Positions 15,546 through 24,981 of a stretch of DNA of 64,000 bases are shown here, one piece after another. Origin of the DNA: Aliivibrio_A kagoshimensis (lineage in GTDB: Bacteria; Pseudomonadota; Gammaproteobacteria; Enterobacterales; Vibrionaceae); contig NZ_JAKJSQ010000008.1 of assembly GCF_050337105.1 (NCBI RefSeq), forward strand, positions 22,121 through 86,120, written 5' to 3'. A program made the translations under genes and the position numbers. The first letter of the stretch is position 1, and every line of letters begins with the position of its first letter. Under the pieces are notes generated by a model, which was given only the letters and a program-made list of their open reading frames with translations, was not told the DNA's origin and made no database searches.

Positions 15546-16630
15546 AAGGGGGCGAAAAAGCCATCCAAGCCGCTCACCGTTTACAAGAGCAGAAACGCCG
15601 TGGAACGGGCAGTGAGCTGACTGTTGAACATATCGAACAACAACTCAGTAACTCGGTCGATCGCGTCATGACTGAAGGAGGAATTTTTGATACCCAATTG
15701 GCCGCATTAGCCATTAAACAAGCCAGCGGCGATTTAGTCGAAGCGATTTTTCTTCTTCGAGCCTATCGCACCACCCTCTCACGCTTTGCCACCAGCAACC
15801 CTGTCGATACCAGTACGATGGAGATCGAACGCCGCATTTCGGCCACGTTTAAGGATCTTCCTGGTGGGCAAGTATTAGGACCGACTCTGGACTATACCCA
15901 CCGCTTACTCGATTTTTCTCTGATGGCTGAATCCGATGACTTCCCCCCATCAATCAGCGCAGAGAGCGAATCAGCAAGCACAGAGCCTTGCGCGCAAGTG
16001 ATGTCCATTCTTGAGCAACAAGGGCTTGCTCCGCAAGAGTTGGATAATGGCGAGCAAGCAGAAGACATTACCTTACATCCGCCGAGTTATCCCGCAACAC
16101 GAAGTGCCCGGCTACAGCAGTTAATGCGTAGTGACGAAGGTTTTTTACTGTCGATGGGCTACTCCACTCAACGAGGTTACGGTCGTAATCACCCATTTGC
16201 CGCCGAGATCCGTACTGGAAAAATCGTCATTTCACTCTGTCCTGAAGAGCTCGGTTTTGACATTGAACTCGGTGACATTGAGCTAACAGAGTGCCAAATG
16301 ATCAACGGTTTCTCAGGGTCAAAAGAGATTAAACCCCAGTTTACCCGAGGTTATGGCATTTCATTTGGTGCCGGAGAACGAAAAGCGATGTCGATGGCAC
16401 TGATTGATCGAGCGCTGCAAGCCGAAGCGTTAAACGAACCTGTCGAAGGGCCAGCGCAAGATCAAGAGTTCATGCTGTCTCATGGCGACAATGTAGAAGC
16501 GGCTGGTTTCGTGTCTCACTTAAAACTGCCCCACTACGTGGACTTTCAATCCGAACTGGAACTGATCCGCAAGCTGCAAAAAGAGCATCAACAGCGCGGC
16601 GAAGACAAGGAGCCATCGAACCATGACTAA
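15530..16630 (+). CDS. phnI: C-P lyase core subunit PhnI (nucleosidase)
   Basis: A 366-residue PhnI. It starts MYVAVKGGEKAI, the usual PhnI N-terminus, and carries the LDYTHRLLDFSLMAESDDFPP segment near residues 122-142 and MINGFSGSKEIKPQFTRGYG near 250. PhnI displaces adenine from ATP by methylphosphonate in the presence of PhnG, H and L. It overlaps phnJ by 8 bases. Confidence 0.95.
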   Translation: MYVAVKGGEKAIQAAHRLQEQKRRGTGSELTVEHIEQQLSNSVDRVMTEGGIFDTQLAALAIKQASGDLVEAIFLLRAYRTTLSRFATSNPVDTSTMEIERRISATFKDLPGGQVLGPTLDYTHRLLDFSLMAESDDFPPSISAESESASTEPCAQVMSILEQQGLAPQELDNGEQAEDITLHPPSYPATRSARLQQLMRSDEGFLLSMGYSTQRGYGRNHPFAAEIRTGKIVISLCPEELGFDIELGDIELTECQMINGFSGSKEIKPQFTRGYGISFGAGERKAMSMALIDRALQAEALNEPVEGPAQDQEFMLSHGDNVEAAGFVSHLKLPHYVDFQSELELIRKLQKEHQQRGEDKEPSNHD

Positions 16631-17507
16631 CACACACACACAGACCTCATCGGAAACGCAAGGTTACAACTACGGCTTCTTAGATGAACAGACCAAACGT
16701 ATGATCCGCCGCGCCATCTTAAAGGCGGTGGCGATCCCAGGCTATCAAGTCCCTTTTGGTGGAAAGGAGATGCCTATGCCTTATGGCTGGGGAACGGGTG
16801 GCATTCAAATTACGGCGTCTATTATTGGCCAGCCTGATGTGCTTAAAGTGATCGATCAAGGGGCGGATGACACCACCAATGCGGTATCGATTCGTCAATT
16901 TTTTAAAAAGGTCGCCCAAGCCGAGACCACAGAAAAAACCGACCAGGCCACTATCATCCAGACTCGCCACCGGATTCCTGAAAAACCACTGACGGAAGGA
17001 CAGATCTTGGTGTACCAAGTTCCGATCCCAGAACCACTGCGTTTTCTTGAACCCAGAGAAACAGAAACCCGAAAAATGCACGCTCTGAGTGAATACGGAA
17101 TCATGCACGTCAAATTATACGAAGACATTGCCCGTTATGGCCACATTGCCACCTCTTACGCTTATCCGGTAATGGTGAACCAACGCTACATCATGGATCC
17201 CTCACCGATCCCGAAGTTTGATAACCCTAAGATGGACCGTATGCCGGCCCTACAACTGTTTGGTGCGGGTCGAGAAAAACGTATTTATGCCATTCCCCCT
17301 TTTACCGATGTGAAGAGCTTGGATTTTGAAGACCATCCGTTTGAAGTTCAACAATGGGATGAACCCTGCTCTATTTGTGGCGCCACTCATACCTTTCTTG
17401 ATGAGGTGGTCACCGATGACCAAGGCAGCCGAATGTATGTGTGTTCAGACACCGACTATTGCCGCGAACACGATCTAAACCAACAACAGGAAATGTCATC
17501 ATGTTAA
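16623..17507 (+). CDS. phnJ: C-P lyase PhnJ (radical SAM)
   Basis: A 294-residue radical SAM enzyme that breaks the carbon-phosphorus bond to give an alkane and ribosyl cyclic phosphate. Four cysteines at 249, 252, 274 and 280 form the PhnJ motif CX2CX21CX5C: the first is in CSICGATH and the last in CSDTDYC. The nonclassical iron-sulfur motif is intact, so the operon should be functional. The stop overlaps the phnK start. Confidence 0.96.
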   Translation: MTNTHTQTSSETQGYNYGFLDEQTKRMIRRAILKAVAIPGYQVPFGGKEMPMPYGWGTGGIQITASIIGQPDVLKVIDQGADDTTNAVSIRQFFKKVAQAETTEKTDQATIIQTRHRIPEKPLTEGQILVYQVPIPEPLRFLEPRETETRKMHALSEYGIMHVKLYEDIARYGHIATSYAYPVMVNQRYIMDPSPIPKFDNPKMDRMPALQLFGAGREKRIYAIPPFTDVKSLDFEDHPFEVQQWDEPCSICGATHTFLDEVVTDDQGSRMYVCSDTDYCREHDLNQQQEMSSC

Positions 17508-18289
17508 CTCAACTCGATAACGATCAGCCCCTACTTAATGTGTCTGGTTTGTCCAAACTCTACTCAGCAGGGAAAGGCTGTCAGGAGATTGACTTACAGC
17601 TGTTTCCTGGGGAAGTGTTAGGTATTGTTGGCGAATCTGGATCAGGAAAAAGTACCCTGTTAAGAGTTCTGTCTGGCCGAGAGACGCCAGAAAATGGCAC
17701 TGTCAATTATCAGCAAGCAGACAAACAGATAGATCTCTACCAGCAACCTGACCGAGAGCGACGCCGCTTATTACGAACAGAGTGGGGCGTCGTGCATCAA
17801 CACCCAATGGATGGGCTTAGGCCCCGTGTTTCTGCAGGGGGTAATATCGGTGAACGCTTAATGGCCATTGGCGATCGGCATTACGGTGACATTCGCTCTG
17901 AAGCACTGAGATGGCTCAGCGATGTTGAAATCCCGCAAGATCGCATCGATGACTTCCCTATTACCTTTTCTGGAGGTATGCAACAGCGCTTACAGATCGC
18001 CCGCAACTTGGTAACGAATCCAAAATTGGTCTTCATGGACGAGCCAACGGGAGGTTTGGATGTCTCCGTACAAGCTCGCCTGCTTGATCTTATCCGTAAT
18101 CTGGTCACCAACTTGGGTCTTTCCGTCATTATTGTCACCCATGATCTCGCCGTTGCACGACTGCTCGCCGATCGCTTAATTGTGATGAAAGATAGCCGAA
18201 TTGTCGAAACAGGCATTACTGATCAAGTGCTGGATGACCCACAACACCCTTACACCCAACTGCTGGTCTCTTCAGTCTTACAAGGATAA
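17501..18289 (+). CDS. phnK: C-P lyase ABC-type protein PhnK
   Basis: About 262 residues, homologous to dipeptide-transporter ATPases, binding the PhnGHIJ core rather than a membrane permease. Walker A GESGSGKST, signature FSGGMQQR, Walker B VFMDEPTGGLD and the switch His in IVTHDL are all present. The start is the ATG 17501 overlapping the phnJ stop; an earlier in-frame ATG at 17441 lies within phnJ and is unlikely. Confidence 0.94.
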   Translation: MLTQLDNDQPLLNVSGLSKLYSAGKGCQEIDLQLFPGEVLGIVGESGSGKSTLLRVLSGRETPENGTVNYQQADKQIDLYQQPDRERRRLLRTEWGVVHQHPMDGLRPRVSAGGNIGERLMAIGDRHYGDIRSEALRWLSDVEIPQDRIDDFPITFSGGMQQRLQIARNLVTNPKLVFMDEPTGGLDVSVQARLLDLIRNLVTNLGLSVIIVTHDLAVARLLADRLIVMKDSRIVETGITDQVLDDPQHPYTQLLVSSVLQG

Positions 18290-18294
18290 GAAAG

Positions 18295-19014
18295 ATGTTA
18301 AGAGTAGAAAATATTAATAAATCCTTTGTCCTGCATAACCAGCAAGGCATTACGTTACCTGTGATTAACGATGTCAGCTTTCATGTCGATGCTGGACAAT
18401 GTCTGGTGCTGCATGGAGAGTCAGGTTCAGGGAAATCGACATTATTACGCGCACTCTATGCCAACTATAGCGTGAACAGTGGTGAGATTTTGGTCTACAG
18501 CGGGGATCAATGGATCGACATTGCTATCGCCCCACCGAGAGAGGTCATTAAAGTACGGCAGCAAAGTTTGGGTTGGGTCAGCCAGTTTTTACGAGTGATC
18601 CCAAGAATTTCCGCCTTGGAAGTGGTGATGCAGCCTCTATTAGAAAGAGGCATCAGTAAACCTGAAGCGGAACAAAAAGCGTCTCGTATGTTGGAACGAC
18701 TCAACGTGCCGGAAACCCTATGGCACTTGGCACCAGCCACATTTTCAGGCGGAGAGCAGCAACGAGTGAACATCGCGAGAGGTTTTATCGTTGACGCCCC
18801 TATCCTGTTACTGGATGAACCTACCGCATCACTGGACGAAAAAAACAGAGAAGAGGTTATTCAGCTCATCACTGAAGCCAAACAGCGCGGAGCAACCATT
18901 GTGGGTATTTTCCATGATGAGTATGTCCGTGAGCGCGTAGCAGACATTTTCTTCGACGTAAAAACCGCCACCACTTACCCAGCTGTTACGCCTCGTAGCG
19001 CATCAATACAATAG
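18295..19014 (+). CDS. phnL: C-P lyase ABC-type protein PhnL
   Basis: A 239-residue ABC-type ATPase required with PhnGHI for the first step of C-P lyase chemistry. Walker A GESGSGKST, signature FSGGEQQR, Walker B LLLDEPTASLD and FHDEYVRE at the switch region are visible. It starts 5 bases after phnK. Confidence 0.94.
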   Translation: MLRVENINKSFVLHNQQGITLPVINDVSFHVDAGQCLVLHGESGSGKSTLLRALYANYSVNSGEILVYSGDQWIDIAIAPPREVIKVRQQSLGWVSQFLRVIPRISALEVVMQPLLERGISKPEAEQKASRMLERLNVPETLWHLAPATFSGGEQQRVNIARGFIVDAPILLLDEPTASLDEKNREEVIQLITEAKQRGATIVGIFHDEYVRERVADIFFDVKTATTYPAVTPRSASIQ

Positions 19015-19026
19015 AAGGATACTGAC

Positions 19027-20163
19027 ATGAAAATCACCAATATTCAGATGGTTTTAGAAGATGCGATCATGGTCGGCACCATAGAGATAGAAAATGGCAT
19101 CATCACGTCCATTTCCAGTGAACACGATGATGATCCCTGCTGTATTGATGGCCAAGGAAACTGGTTGCTGCCAGGGTTAATCGAACTTCATACCGACAAT
19201 CTAGAGAAATACTTCACTCCTAGACCAAAAGTAAGCTGGCCTCCTTTCTCAGCGATGGCGGCGCACGACGCGCAATTAATCGGTTCTGGTATCACCACGG
19301 TATTAGACGCCGTTGCCATTGGTGATGTTCGAGATGGTGGCACAAGGCAAGATTATCTCGATAAGATGATTGAAACCTTAGTGGAATCAGAACGACGCGG
19401 GGTGAATCGTTGTGAACACTTACTGCACATTCGCTGTGAACTGCCCCACTCCTCGACCTATGGATTGGCTGAGCGCTACCTTGCCCTCCCTCAAGTACAG
19501 ATGGTGTCGTTGATGGATCACTCACCGGGACAGCGTCAGTTTGTCAATATCGACAAATACTATGAGTACTATCAAGGCAAATATGGCCTTACTGACAGCG
19601 AAATGAAAGCTTATGAAGTTGAGCAGCGAGATTTATCCATGCAGTGGTCAGATAAAAACCGTCGTGCCATTGTCGAGCTCTGCCATCAACGTGGTATCCC
19701 TATGGCGAGTCATGATGATGCGACTCAAGAACACGTTGAAGAGTCACACGAATTGGGCTTAGTACTGGCCGAATTCCCAACCACTATTGAGGCGGCAAAA
19801 CGCTCACATCAATTGGGGATGCATGTATTAATGGGCGCACCCAATGTGGTTCGCGGTGGTTCGCACTCTGGTAATGTCGCCGCCTATGAATTGGCCTCGA
19901 TGGGGGTGCTTGATGTTCTCTCTTCCGACTATTTTCCACTAAGCTTATTAGATTCGGTATTCAAACTGGCAGAAGATCCACGTAATGCACTGGATTTACC
20001 CAGCGCTGTCAAACTGGCAACCCTAAATCCAGCCAATGCCTTAAATTTACACGATCGTGGCTCGATTGAGGTGGGTAAACGCGCAGATCTTATCTTGGTG
20101 GATCTCGTTGAAGGCCAAGCCTATGTTCAACGTGCATGGCGTAAAGGCCAGTTAGTGTATTAA
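19027..20163 (+). CDS. phnM: PRPn diphosphohydrolase PhnM
   Basis: A 378-residue amidohydrolase-fold enzyme that releases pyrophosphate from ribosyl-triphosphate phosphonate. Metal-site motifs are visible: ELHTDNLEKYFTPRP near residues 51-64, SHDDATQEHVEES near 240, and SSDYFP near 300. AGAAGGA lies upstream of the ATG. Confidence 0.95.
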   Translation: MKITNIQMVLEDAIMVGTIEIENGIITSISSEHDDDPCCIDGQGNWLLPGLIELHTDNLEKYFTPRPKVSWPPFSAMAAHDAQLIGSGITTVLDAVAIGDVRDGGTRQDYLDKMIETLVESERRGVNRCEHLLHIRCELPHSSTYGLAERYLALPQVQMVSLMDHSPGQRQFVNIDKYYEYYQGKYGLTDSEMKAYEVEQRDLSMQWSDKNRRAIVELCHQRGIPMASHDDATQEHVEESHELGLVLAEFPTTIEAAKRSHQLGMHVLMGAPNVVRGGSHSGNVAAYELASMGVLDVLSSDYFPLSLLDSVFKLAEDPRNALDLPSAVKLATLNPANALNLHDRGSIEVGKRADLILVDLVEGQAYVQRAWRKGQLVY

Positions 20164-20175
20164 TAAGGAGGGATC

Positions 20176-20733
20176 ATGGCCAATCTATTCTACATTATGG
20201 GCGCGTCCGGCTGTGGTAAAGACACGGTGATTCAAGCGCTTCGTTCTGACCCTCGTCTCTCGATGCAAGTGGCTCATCGATATATTACTCGTCCTGCAGA
20301 CAGTGGGAACGAAAACCACATCGCATTGACTGAAGCCGAGTTTCACCACCGTGTGGAGATGGAACTCTTCTCTATGTGTTGGCATGCAAATGGACTCTAC
20401 TATGGAGTAGGTAAAGAGATAGAGCACTGGTTAGAGCAAGGTCAAAATGTGTTACTCAATGGCTCTCGGGAATACTACCCCAAAGCAAAACAGCGTTTTG
20501 GTGAGCAGCTCATACCGGTTTGGATTACCGTAGAGATGTCACAGCTGCGAGCTCGACTTCAAGATCGTGGACGTGAATCGGATACACAAATTCATGACCG
20601 AATCCAGCGCGCAATCCACTACCAATCCTCCATGCCGACTGAGGCGTGGGTCATTGATAACAGTGGCGAAATATCGCAAAGTGTTGAACGCTTTTTTCAC
20701 AAACTTCATGAGGAGTCTCCCCTGTGCAGTTAA
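20176..20733 (+). CDS. phnN: Ribose 1,5-bisphosphokinase PhnN
   Basis: A 185-residue guanylate-kinase-like enzyme that makes PRPP from ribose 1,5-bisphosphate, closing the C-P lyase pathway. The P-loop GASGCGKDT is at residues 9-17 and the RYITRPADSG segment at 36-45. It has a good SD (AAGGAGGG) and overlaps phnP by 10 bases. Confidence 0.93.
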   Translation: MANLFYIMGASGCGKDTVIQALRSDPRLSMQVAHRYITRPADSGNENHIALTEAEFHHRVEMELFSMCWHANGLYYGVGKEIEHWLEQGQNVLLNGSREYYPKAKQRFGEQLIPVWITVEMSQLRARLQDRGRESDTQIHDRIQRAIHYQSSMPTEAWVIDNSGEISQSVERFFHKLHEESPLCS

Positions 20734-21479
20734 CCCTATTAGGGACAGGCAACGTCGGTCATCTACCCGTTTACGGGTGTCAGTGTCCGGCGTGCCAACG
20801 CGCTCACCAACATCCGCAGTACCGAAGAGGAAAAACGTCTGCAGTGATCACCTGCAATGGCAAAACCTTACTACTGGATGCCAATCACCCCAAGTTAATG
20901 AGTCTATTTTCGCCTGGTACTATTGATGCGATACTGCTGACTCATTTTCATATGGATCACGTTCAGTCACTGTTTGATCTGCGCTGGGGGGTTGGGGAGA
21001 CTATTCCCGTGTTCTCCCCGCCCGATGTGATGGGTTGTGACGATTTGTACAAACACCCGGGGATTCTGCAGTTTAAAGCACTTGTGGAGTTTCAACCTTT
21101 CAACTGGCAAGGTATTACCATCACCCCTGTGCCGATGCAGCATTCAAAGTTATGCTTTGGGTACATATTTGAGTACAACAACCAACGGCTTGCCTACTTC
21201 ACCGACACCATCAACTTTCCTGTGCACACTCAAAACATGCTCCACAATATCGACATTGATCTTATGCTATTGGATTGCAATCACCCTCCGCTGCTAGACA
21301 CTGCATCCTGTAATCACAATGACCTCACTATTGCTACTCGTATCAAACATCAGTACCCAATTAAATCTATGGGGCTAATCCATGTCAGCCACCAACTAGA
21401 CTCTTGGGCAATGGAGCATCCCGAGCACTTTACTGACCAGCTATTCCTAGCCCGAGATGGCCAAACTTTTCACTTCTGA
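20724..21479 (+). CDS. phnP: Ribosyl 1,2-cyclic phosphate phosphodiesterase PhnP
   Basis: A 251-residue metallo-beta-lactamase-fold phosphodiesterase that opens the 1,2-cyclic ribose phosphate released by PhnJ. The metal motif THFHMDH is near residues 73-79, FTDT near 155 and IHVSHQLD near 220; Cys residues in the insertion GCQCPACQRAH near 18-28 match the extra zinc site of PhnP. It is the last phn gene; phnO is absent from this window. Confidence 0.94.
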   Translation: MQLTLLGTGNVGHLPVYGCQCPACQRAHQHPQYRRGKTSAVITCNGKTLLLDANHPKLMSLFSPGTIDAILLTHFHMDHVQSLFDLRWGVGETIPVFSPPDVMGCDDLYKHPGILQFKALVEFQPFNWQGITITPVPMQHSKLCFGYIFEYNNQRLAYFTDTINFPVHTQNMLHNIDIDLMLLDCNHPPLLDTASCNHNDLTIATRIKHQYPIKSMGLIHVSHQLDSWAMEHPEHFTDQLFLARDGQTFHF

Positions 21480-21484
21480 ACGAT

Positions 21485-21518
21485 AAAAAAATAGCCAATA
21501 AGAGACCTCATTGGCTAT
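21485..21518 (-). terminator. Intrinsic terminator of the uronate operon
   Basis: Stem ATAGCCAAT / ATTGGCTAT (9 bp) with a 10-base loop. On the minus strand it is followed by six T, placing it 30 bases after the last gene of the minus-strand uronate unit. On the plus strand no T run follows, so it serves the phn operon poorly. Confidence 0.8.
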
Positions 21519-21547
21519 GTCAGAGATGTTTATTGGACCACTTATTA

Positions 21548-21940
21548 TTATAGACTATCCACAGCGGCTAATTTTTCTCTCTTGGCATTCATGTTAGGCA
21601 CAAACACCAAACGGTCGGCAGACATTTTCTGACCATCTGGCATCGCAATGTGTGTGACAATCCAGACCACACAACCCGTTGCCAAGTTAAATAACACGCG
21701 AGTCTGACTAAACAGAGCACCGTCATTATAAGCAGGGCTGACTGAGAACGCTTCCCCCTTCCAGCTCTGTATCAGATCGTTTTCATGAATATCGTTAAGA
21801 TCGCAAACCAATAATTCCGGTTCTACATCTTTCACTATTTTCATCACGATACGGCAACCTAAAGGCTGCTGTTCTAACCAGATTTGGTGCGGAATCTGTG
21901 CATCATTCCAGACCAATAGTGTATTGTTTGCCGCTAGCAT
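21548..21940 (-). CDS. Unrecognised 130-residue protein at the end of the uronate operon
   Basis: I do not recognise this family. The product is soluble, without signal peptide or membrane segment, with predicted mostly beta-rich composition (for example IWLEQQPLGCRIVMKIVKDVEPELLVCDL and LFNLATGCVVWIVTHI). Its start overlaps the eda stop by one base, so it is translated with the uronate enzymes. A small cupin-like or sugar-binding accessory role would fit such a size and place, but the HxH pattern of KdgF-type cupins is not present. Function unknown. Confidence 0.7.
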   Translation of the reverse strand: MLAANNTLLVWNDAQIPHQIWLEQQPLGCRIVMKIVKDVEPELLVCDLNDIHENDLIQSWKGEAFSVSPAYNDGALFSQTRVLFNLATGCVVWIVTHIAMPDGQKMSADRLVFVPNMNAKREKLAAVDSL

Positions 21941-22566
21941 TAGCTCACCATGTCTGCAGCTTCACGCGCTAAACGACCAATCTCTTCCCAGCGACCTTCA
22001 TTGATCATCTTCTTATCAACCATCCAAGTGCCTCCACATGCAAACACTCGGTCAATAGCAAGATAGTCTTTTACATTTTTAGGGTTCACACCACCCGTTG
22101 GCATCAAAGTAACTTGCGAGTATGGCGCCAGCAGAGATTTCACCATGTTAATACCACCCGACGCTTCTGCAGGGAAGAATTTCAACGTGGTTAATCCCAT
22201 TTCCAGTGCCGCTTCAATGGTTGATGGGTTGTTCACACCAGGAACGATATCGATACCAATCTCTTGACACGCTTTAACGGTATTTGGGTTAAAACCAGGG
22301 GAAACAACAAACGTTGCACCCGCTTCTTTTGCCGCTATTGCTTGTTCACGATTAAGCACCGTACCCGCGCCAATTAACATGTCAGGTTGCGCTGCTCTTA
22401 AAAGACGAATCGCTTCTACCGCGGCGTCTGAACGAAAGGTGATTTCTGCAGCAGGTAAGCCATTGTCAGCCAGAGCTTTACCTAATGGGATAATATCTTC
22501 AGCACGGTCAATAGCGATCACTGGGATAATTTTTACGGCGGCAAGTTGCTCGATGATAGTGCTCAT
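21940..22566 (-). CDS. eda: KDPG/KHG aldolase Eda
   Basis: A 208-residue class I aldolase that cleaves 2-keto-3-deoxy-6-phosphogluconate to pyruvate and glyceraldehyde 3-phosphate. The general acid/base Glu41 is in EITFR and the Schiff-base Lys129 in LKFFPAE; GAGTVL and the phosphate-binding PTGGV are also seen. AAGGAATT precedes the ATG. It is the last catalytic step of the uronate route encoded here. Confidence 0.96.
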   Translation of the reverse strand: MSTIIEQLAAVKIIPVIAIDRAEDIIPLGKALADNGLPAAEITFRSDAAVEAIRLLRAAQPDMLIGAGTVLNREQAIAAKEAGATFVVSPGFNPNTVKACQEIGIDIVPGVNNPSTIEAALEMGLTTLKFFPAEASGGINMVKSLLAPYSQVTLMPTGGVNPKNVKDYLAIDRVFACGGTWMVDKKMINEGRWEEIGRLAREAADMVS

Positions 22567-22598
22567 TGAATAATTCCTTGATAGTAAATTCGTTGTAA

Positions 22599-23534
22599 TT
22601 AATTAAAGTTAATCGTTTTTGTTGCAGCTGCTGGGATGACAGCCCCTTTATGCTGAATGATCGTTCCTGCTAATAGGTGCCCTTGCAGTGCAGAGGTTAC
22701 AGGCGATTTACCGCTTAAAGTCCCCGCAATGAATCCTGCGTTAAAGGCATCACCTGCCGATGTCGTATCGACAACATGCTCCACAGGTGTCGTGGTAATC
22801 CACTCACTCTGTTCACGCTCGAAGTGCTGATACAGGCAGCCTTCCGCCCCCATCTTCAGTACCGCTTGTTTTACGCCACTGGTTTGCAAACGATTCAGAG
22901 TCATCTCATCATTCACATCACACCATAATGCGCGTTCATCATCGTTGGTAACCAATGCAATGTCGGTGATCGCAAATACCTGCTGATAACAGTGTTGCGC
23001 TTCGGCTACATCTTTCCACAAGGCTGGTCGATAGTTAGTATCAAACACTATTTGTACCTTATTGGCAGACAAACCTTGCAGCAGCGTGATCATTTTTTGT
23101 CTATCTTCCGCAGGTAATATGGCTAAACTGATACCACTTAAATAGACCATATCTACACTGTTCAGGTGCGCTTCAATCTTCGTAAATTCAGGGTGCTGCA
23201 TCATATGTTTGGCGGCAGACTGGTCACGCCAATATAGGAAAGTGCGCTCACCTTGATCATCAAGTTGAATCAAATATAGACCGGGCTGGCGATGAGGGTC
23301 GCGTAATACATACTCGGTATTTACCCCCTCGTCTTGCCAAAGCGTCAGCATGCCATCACTTAATGCATCACACCCAAGGGCACTGATGTAATCAACCGAG
23401 ACAGTTTCACCAGCGGTACGCGCCAGATAGACTGCCGTATTTAAGCTGTCACCACCGTACGACTGCCTCATATCACCAAATGGTGAACCATTCAGCTCTA
23501 TCATACACTCGCCGATAATGGCTATTCGTTTCAT
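22599..23534 (-). CDS. kdgK: 2-Dehydro-3-deoxygluconokinase KdgK
   Basis: A 311-residue PfkB-family sugar kinase that phosphorylates KDG for Eda. The N-terminal GECMIEL and GGDSLNTAVYLAR and the C-terminal PfkB signature DTTSAGDAFNAGF (near residue 250, catalytic Asp in AGD) are present. Its ATG overlaps the uxaC stop (ATGA-type), so the two are coupled. Confidence 0.95.
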   Translation of the reverse strand: MKRIAIIGECMIELNGSPFGDMRQSYGGDSLNTAVYLARTAGETVSVDYISALGCDALSDGMLTLWQDEGVNTEYVLRDPHRQPGLYLIQLDDQGERTFLYWRDQSAAKHMMQHPEFTKIEAHLNSVDMVYLSGISLAILPAEDRQKMITLLQGLSANKVQIVFDTNYRPALWKDVAEAQHCYQQVFAITDIALVTNDDERALWCDVNDEMTLNRLQTSGVKQAVLKMGAEGCLYQHFEREQSEWITTTPVEHVVDTTSAGDAFNAGFIAGTLSGKSPVTSALQGHLLAGTIIQHKGAVIPAAATKTINFN

Positions 23535-24955
23535 GCGTTATCTCCTGGTAAGCGGAAATATGACTTTGCATTATTAAAGCAGATATCCGTCACCATCTTA
23601 CCGAGCAGGTTGATGTCATTAGGTGCTTCACCATTTTCGACCCATTTACCGATCATGTTACACAAAATACGACGGAAATATTCATGGCGAGTATACGATA
23701 AGAAGCTACGTGAATCGGTCAGCATACCGACAAACTGGCTCAATAGTCCCAACTGTGACAACTGCTCCAGTTGACGCTCCATGCCATCTTTTTGATCGTT
23801 AAACCACCAGCCAGAACCAAATTGTATTTTGCCTGCGATGCCGCCACCTTGGAAGTTACCCATCATGGTGGCCATCATCTCATTATCGCGTGGGTTCAAG
23901 CAGTAAAGAATCGTTTTTGGTAACTCATTGCTCATGTCCATCGCATCAAGCAGAGAGGAGAGCTGAGCGGAGAAGGTACGATCGCTGATTGAATCAAAAC
24001 CGGCATCAGCACCAAGTAACGAGAACATACGAGAACTGTTATTACGTTGTGCACCAATATGCAATTGCATTACCCAGCCACGTTTGGCGTACTGCTTGCC
24101 TAACCACACTTGCACAGCCGTTGAAAACTGATCAATTTCAGTTTCAGTTAACGTTTCGCCAATTAGACGTTTAGAGAGAATGGCATCCAGCTCCTGCTCT
24201 GATGGTACGTAAGCAAAACGAACCACTTCAATACCGTGATCGGCTGCCTTACAACCGTGCAGAGCAAAGTGATCCAGTCTGCGATCTAACGCCGTTAATA
24301 GGTGCTCAAAACGGCTTATCTCAACATCGGCGACTTCACCAAGCAGCTGCATATACTCAGAAAATCCACCTAACTCAATCTTAAAGGCTCGGTCTGGACG
24401 CCAGCTTGGGGTCACTTCCACATCAAAGCTGCTGTCTAATGCGATCGCTTTGTGGTGCTCAAGGGTATGAATTGGATCGTCCGTCGTTCCTCCCATGACA
24501 ACATTCATCTGTTTCATAATGCCGCGCGCGGAGAACTCAGGCGTGGCCAGCAGTTCATTACACTCATGCCAAATTGAGTCGGCAGTGTCAGGGCTTAATT
24601 GTTTGCCAACGATACCAAATGGACGACGCAGCTCTAGGTGACTCCAGTGGTACAGAGGGTTTCCTATCGTTTGTGGTACGGTTTTCGCCCACGCCATGTA
24701 TTTGTCATAATCTGATGCATCAGTGCCAGTAATTAATGATTCTGCAACTCCCGCACTGCGCATGCCACGCCATTTGTAGTGATCACCTTCAAGCCATATT
24801 TGGCTTAAGTTAGCAAACTGACGATCTTGTGCCACTTCTTGTGGATTTAAGTGGCAGTGGTAGTCATAAATTGGCAAGTCTTTAGCAAACTCGTGATACA
24901 AGCGGCGCGCTGTTTCATTTGTTAACAGAAAATCGTCACACATAAATGTTTTCAT
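23531..24955 (-). CDS. uxaC: Uronate isomerase UxaC
   Basis: A 474-residue amidohydrolase-superfamily isomerase converting D-glucuronate to D-fructuronate (and galacturonate to tagaturonate). The metal-site motif YDYHCHLNPQE is at residues 30-40, TDDPIHTLEHH near 156, and LTDSRSFLSYTRHEYFRR near 415. GGAGAG lies before the ATG. Confidence 0.96.
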   Translation of the reverse strand: MKTFMCDDFLLTNETARRLYHEFAKDLPIYDYHCHLNPQEVAQDRQFANLSQIWLEGDHYKWRGMRSAGVAESLITGTDASDYDKYMAWAKTVPQTIGNPLYHWSHLELRRPFGIVGKQLSPDTADSIWHECNELLATPEFSARGIMKQMNVVMGGTTDDPIHTLEHHKAIALDSSFDVEVTPSWRPDRAFKIELGGFSEYMQLLGEVADVEISRFEHLLTALDRRLDHFALHGCKAADHGIEVVRFAYVPSEQELDAILSKRLIGETLTETEIDQFSTAVQVWLGKQYAKRGWVMQLHIGAQRNNSSRMFSLLGADAGFDSISDRTFSAQLSSLLDAMDMSNELPKTILYCLNPRDNEMMATMMGNFQGGGIAGKIQFGSGWWFNDQKDGMERQLEQLSQLGLLSQFVGMLTDSRSFLSYTRHEYFRRILCNMIGKWVENGEAPNDINLLGKMVTDICFNNAKSYFRLPGDNA

Positions 24956-24981
24956 TTTATCTCTCCGATCCTATGTGTAAA

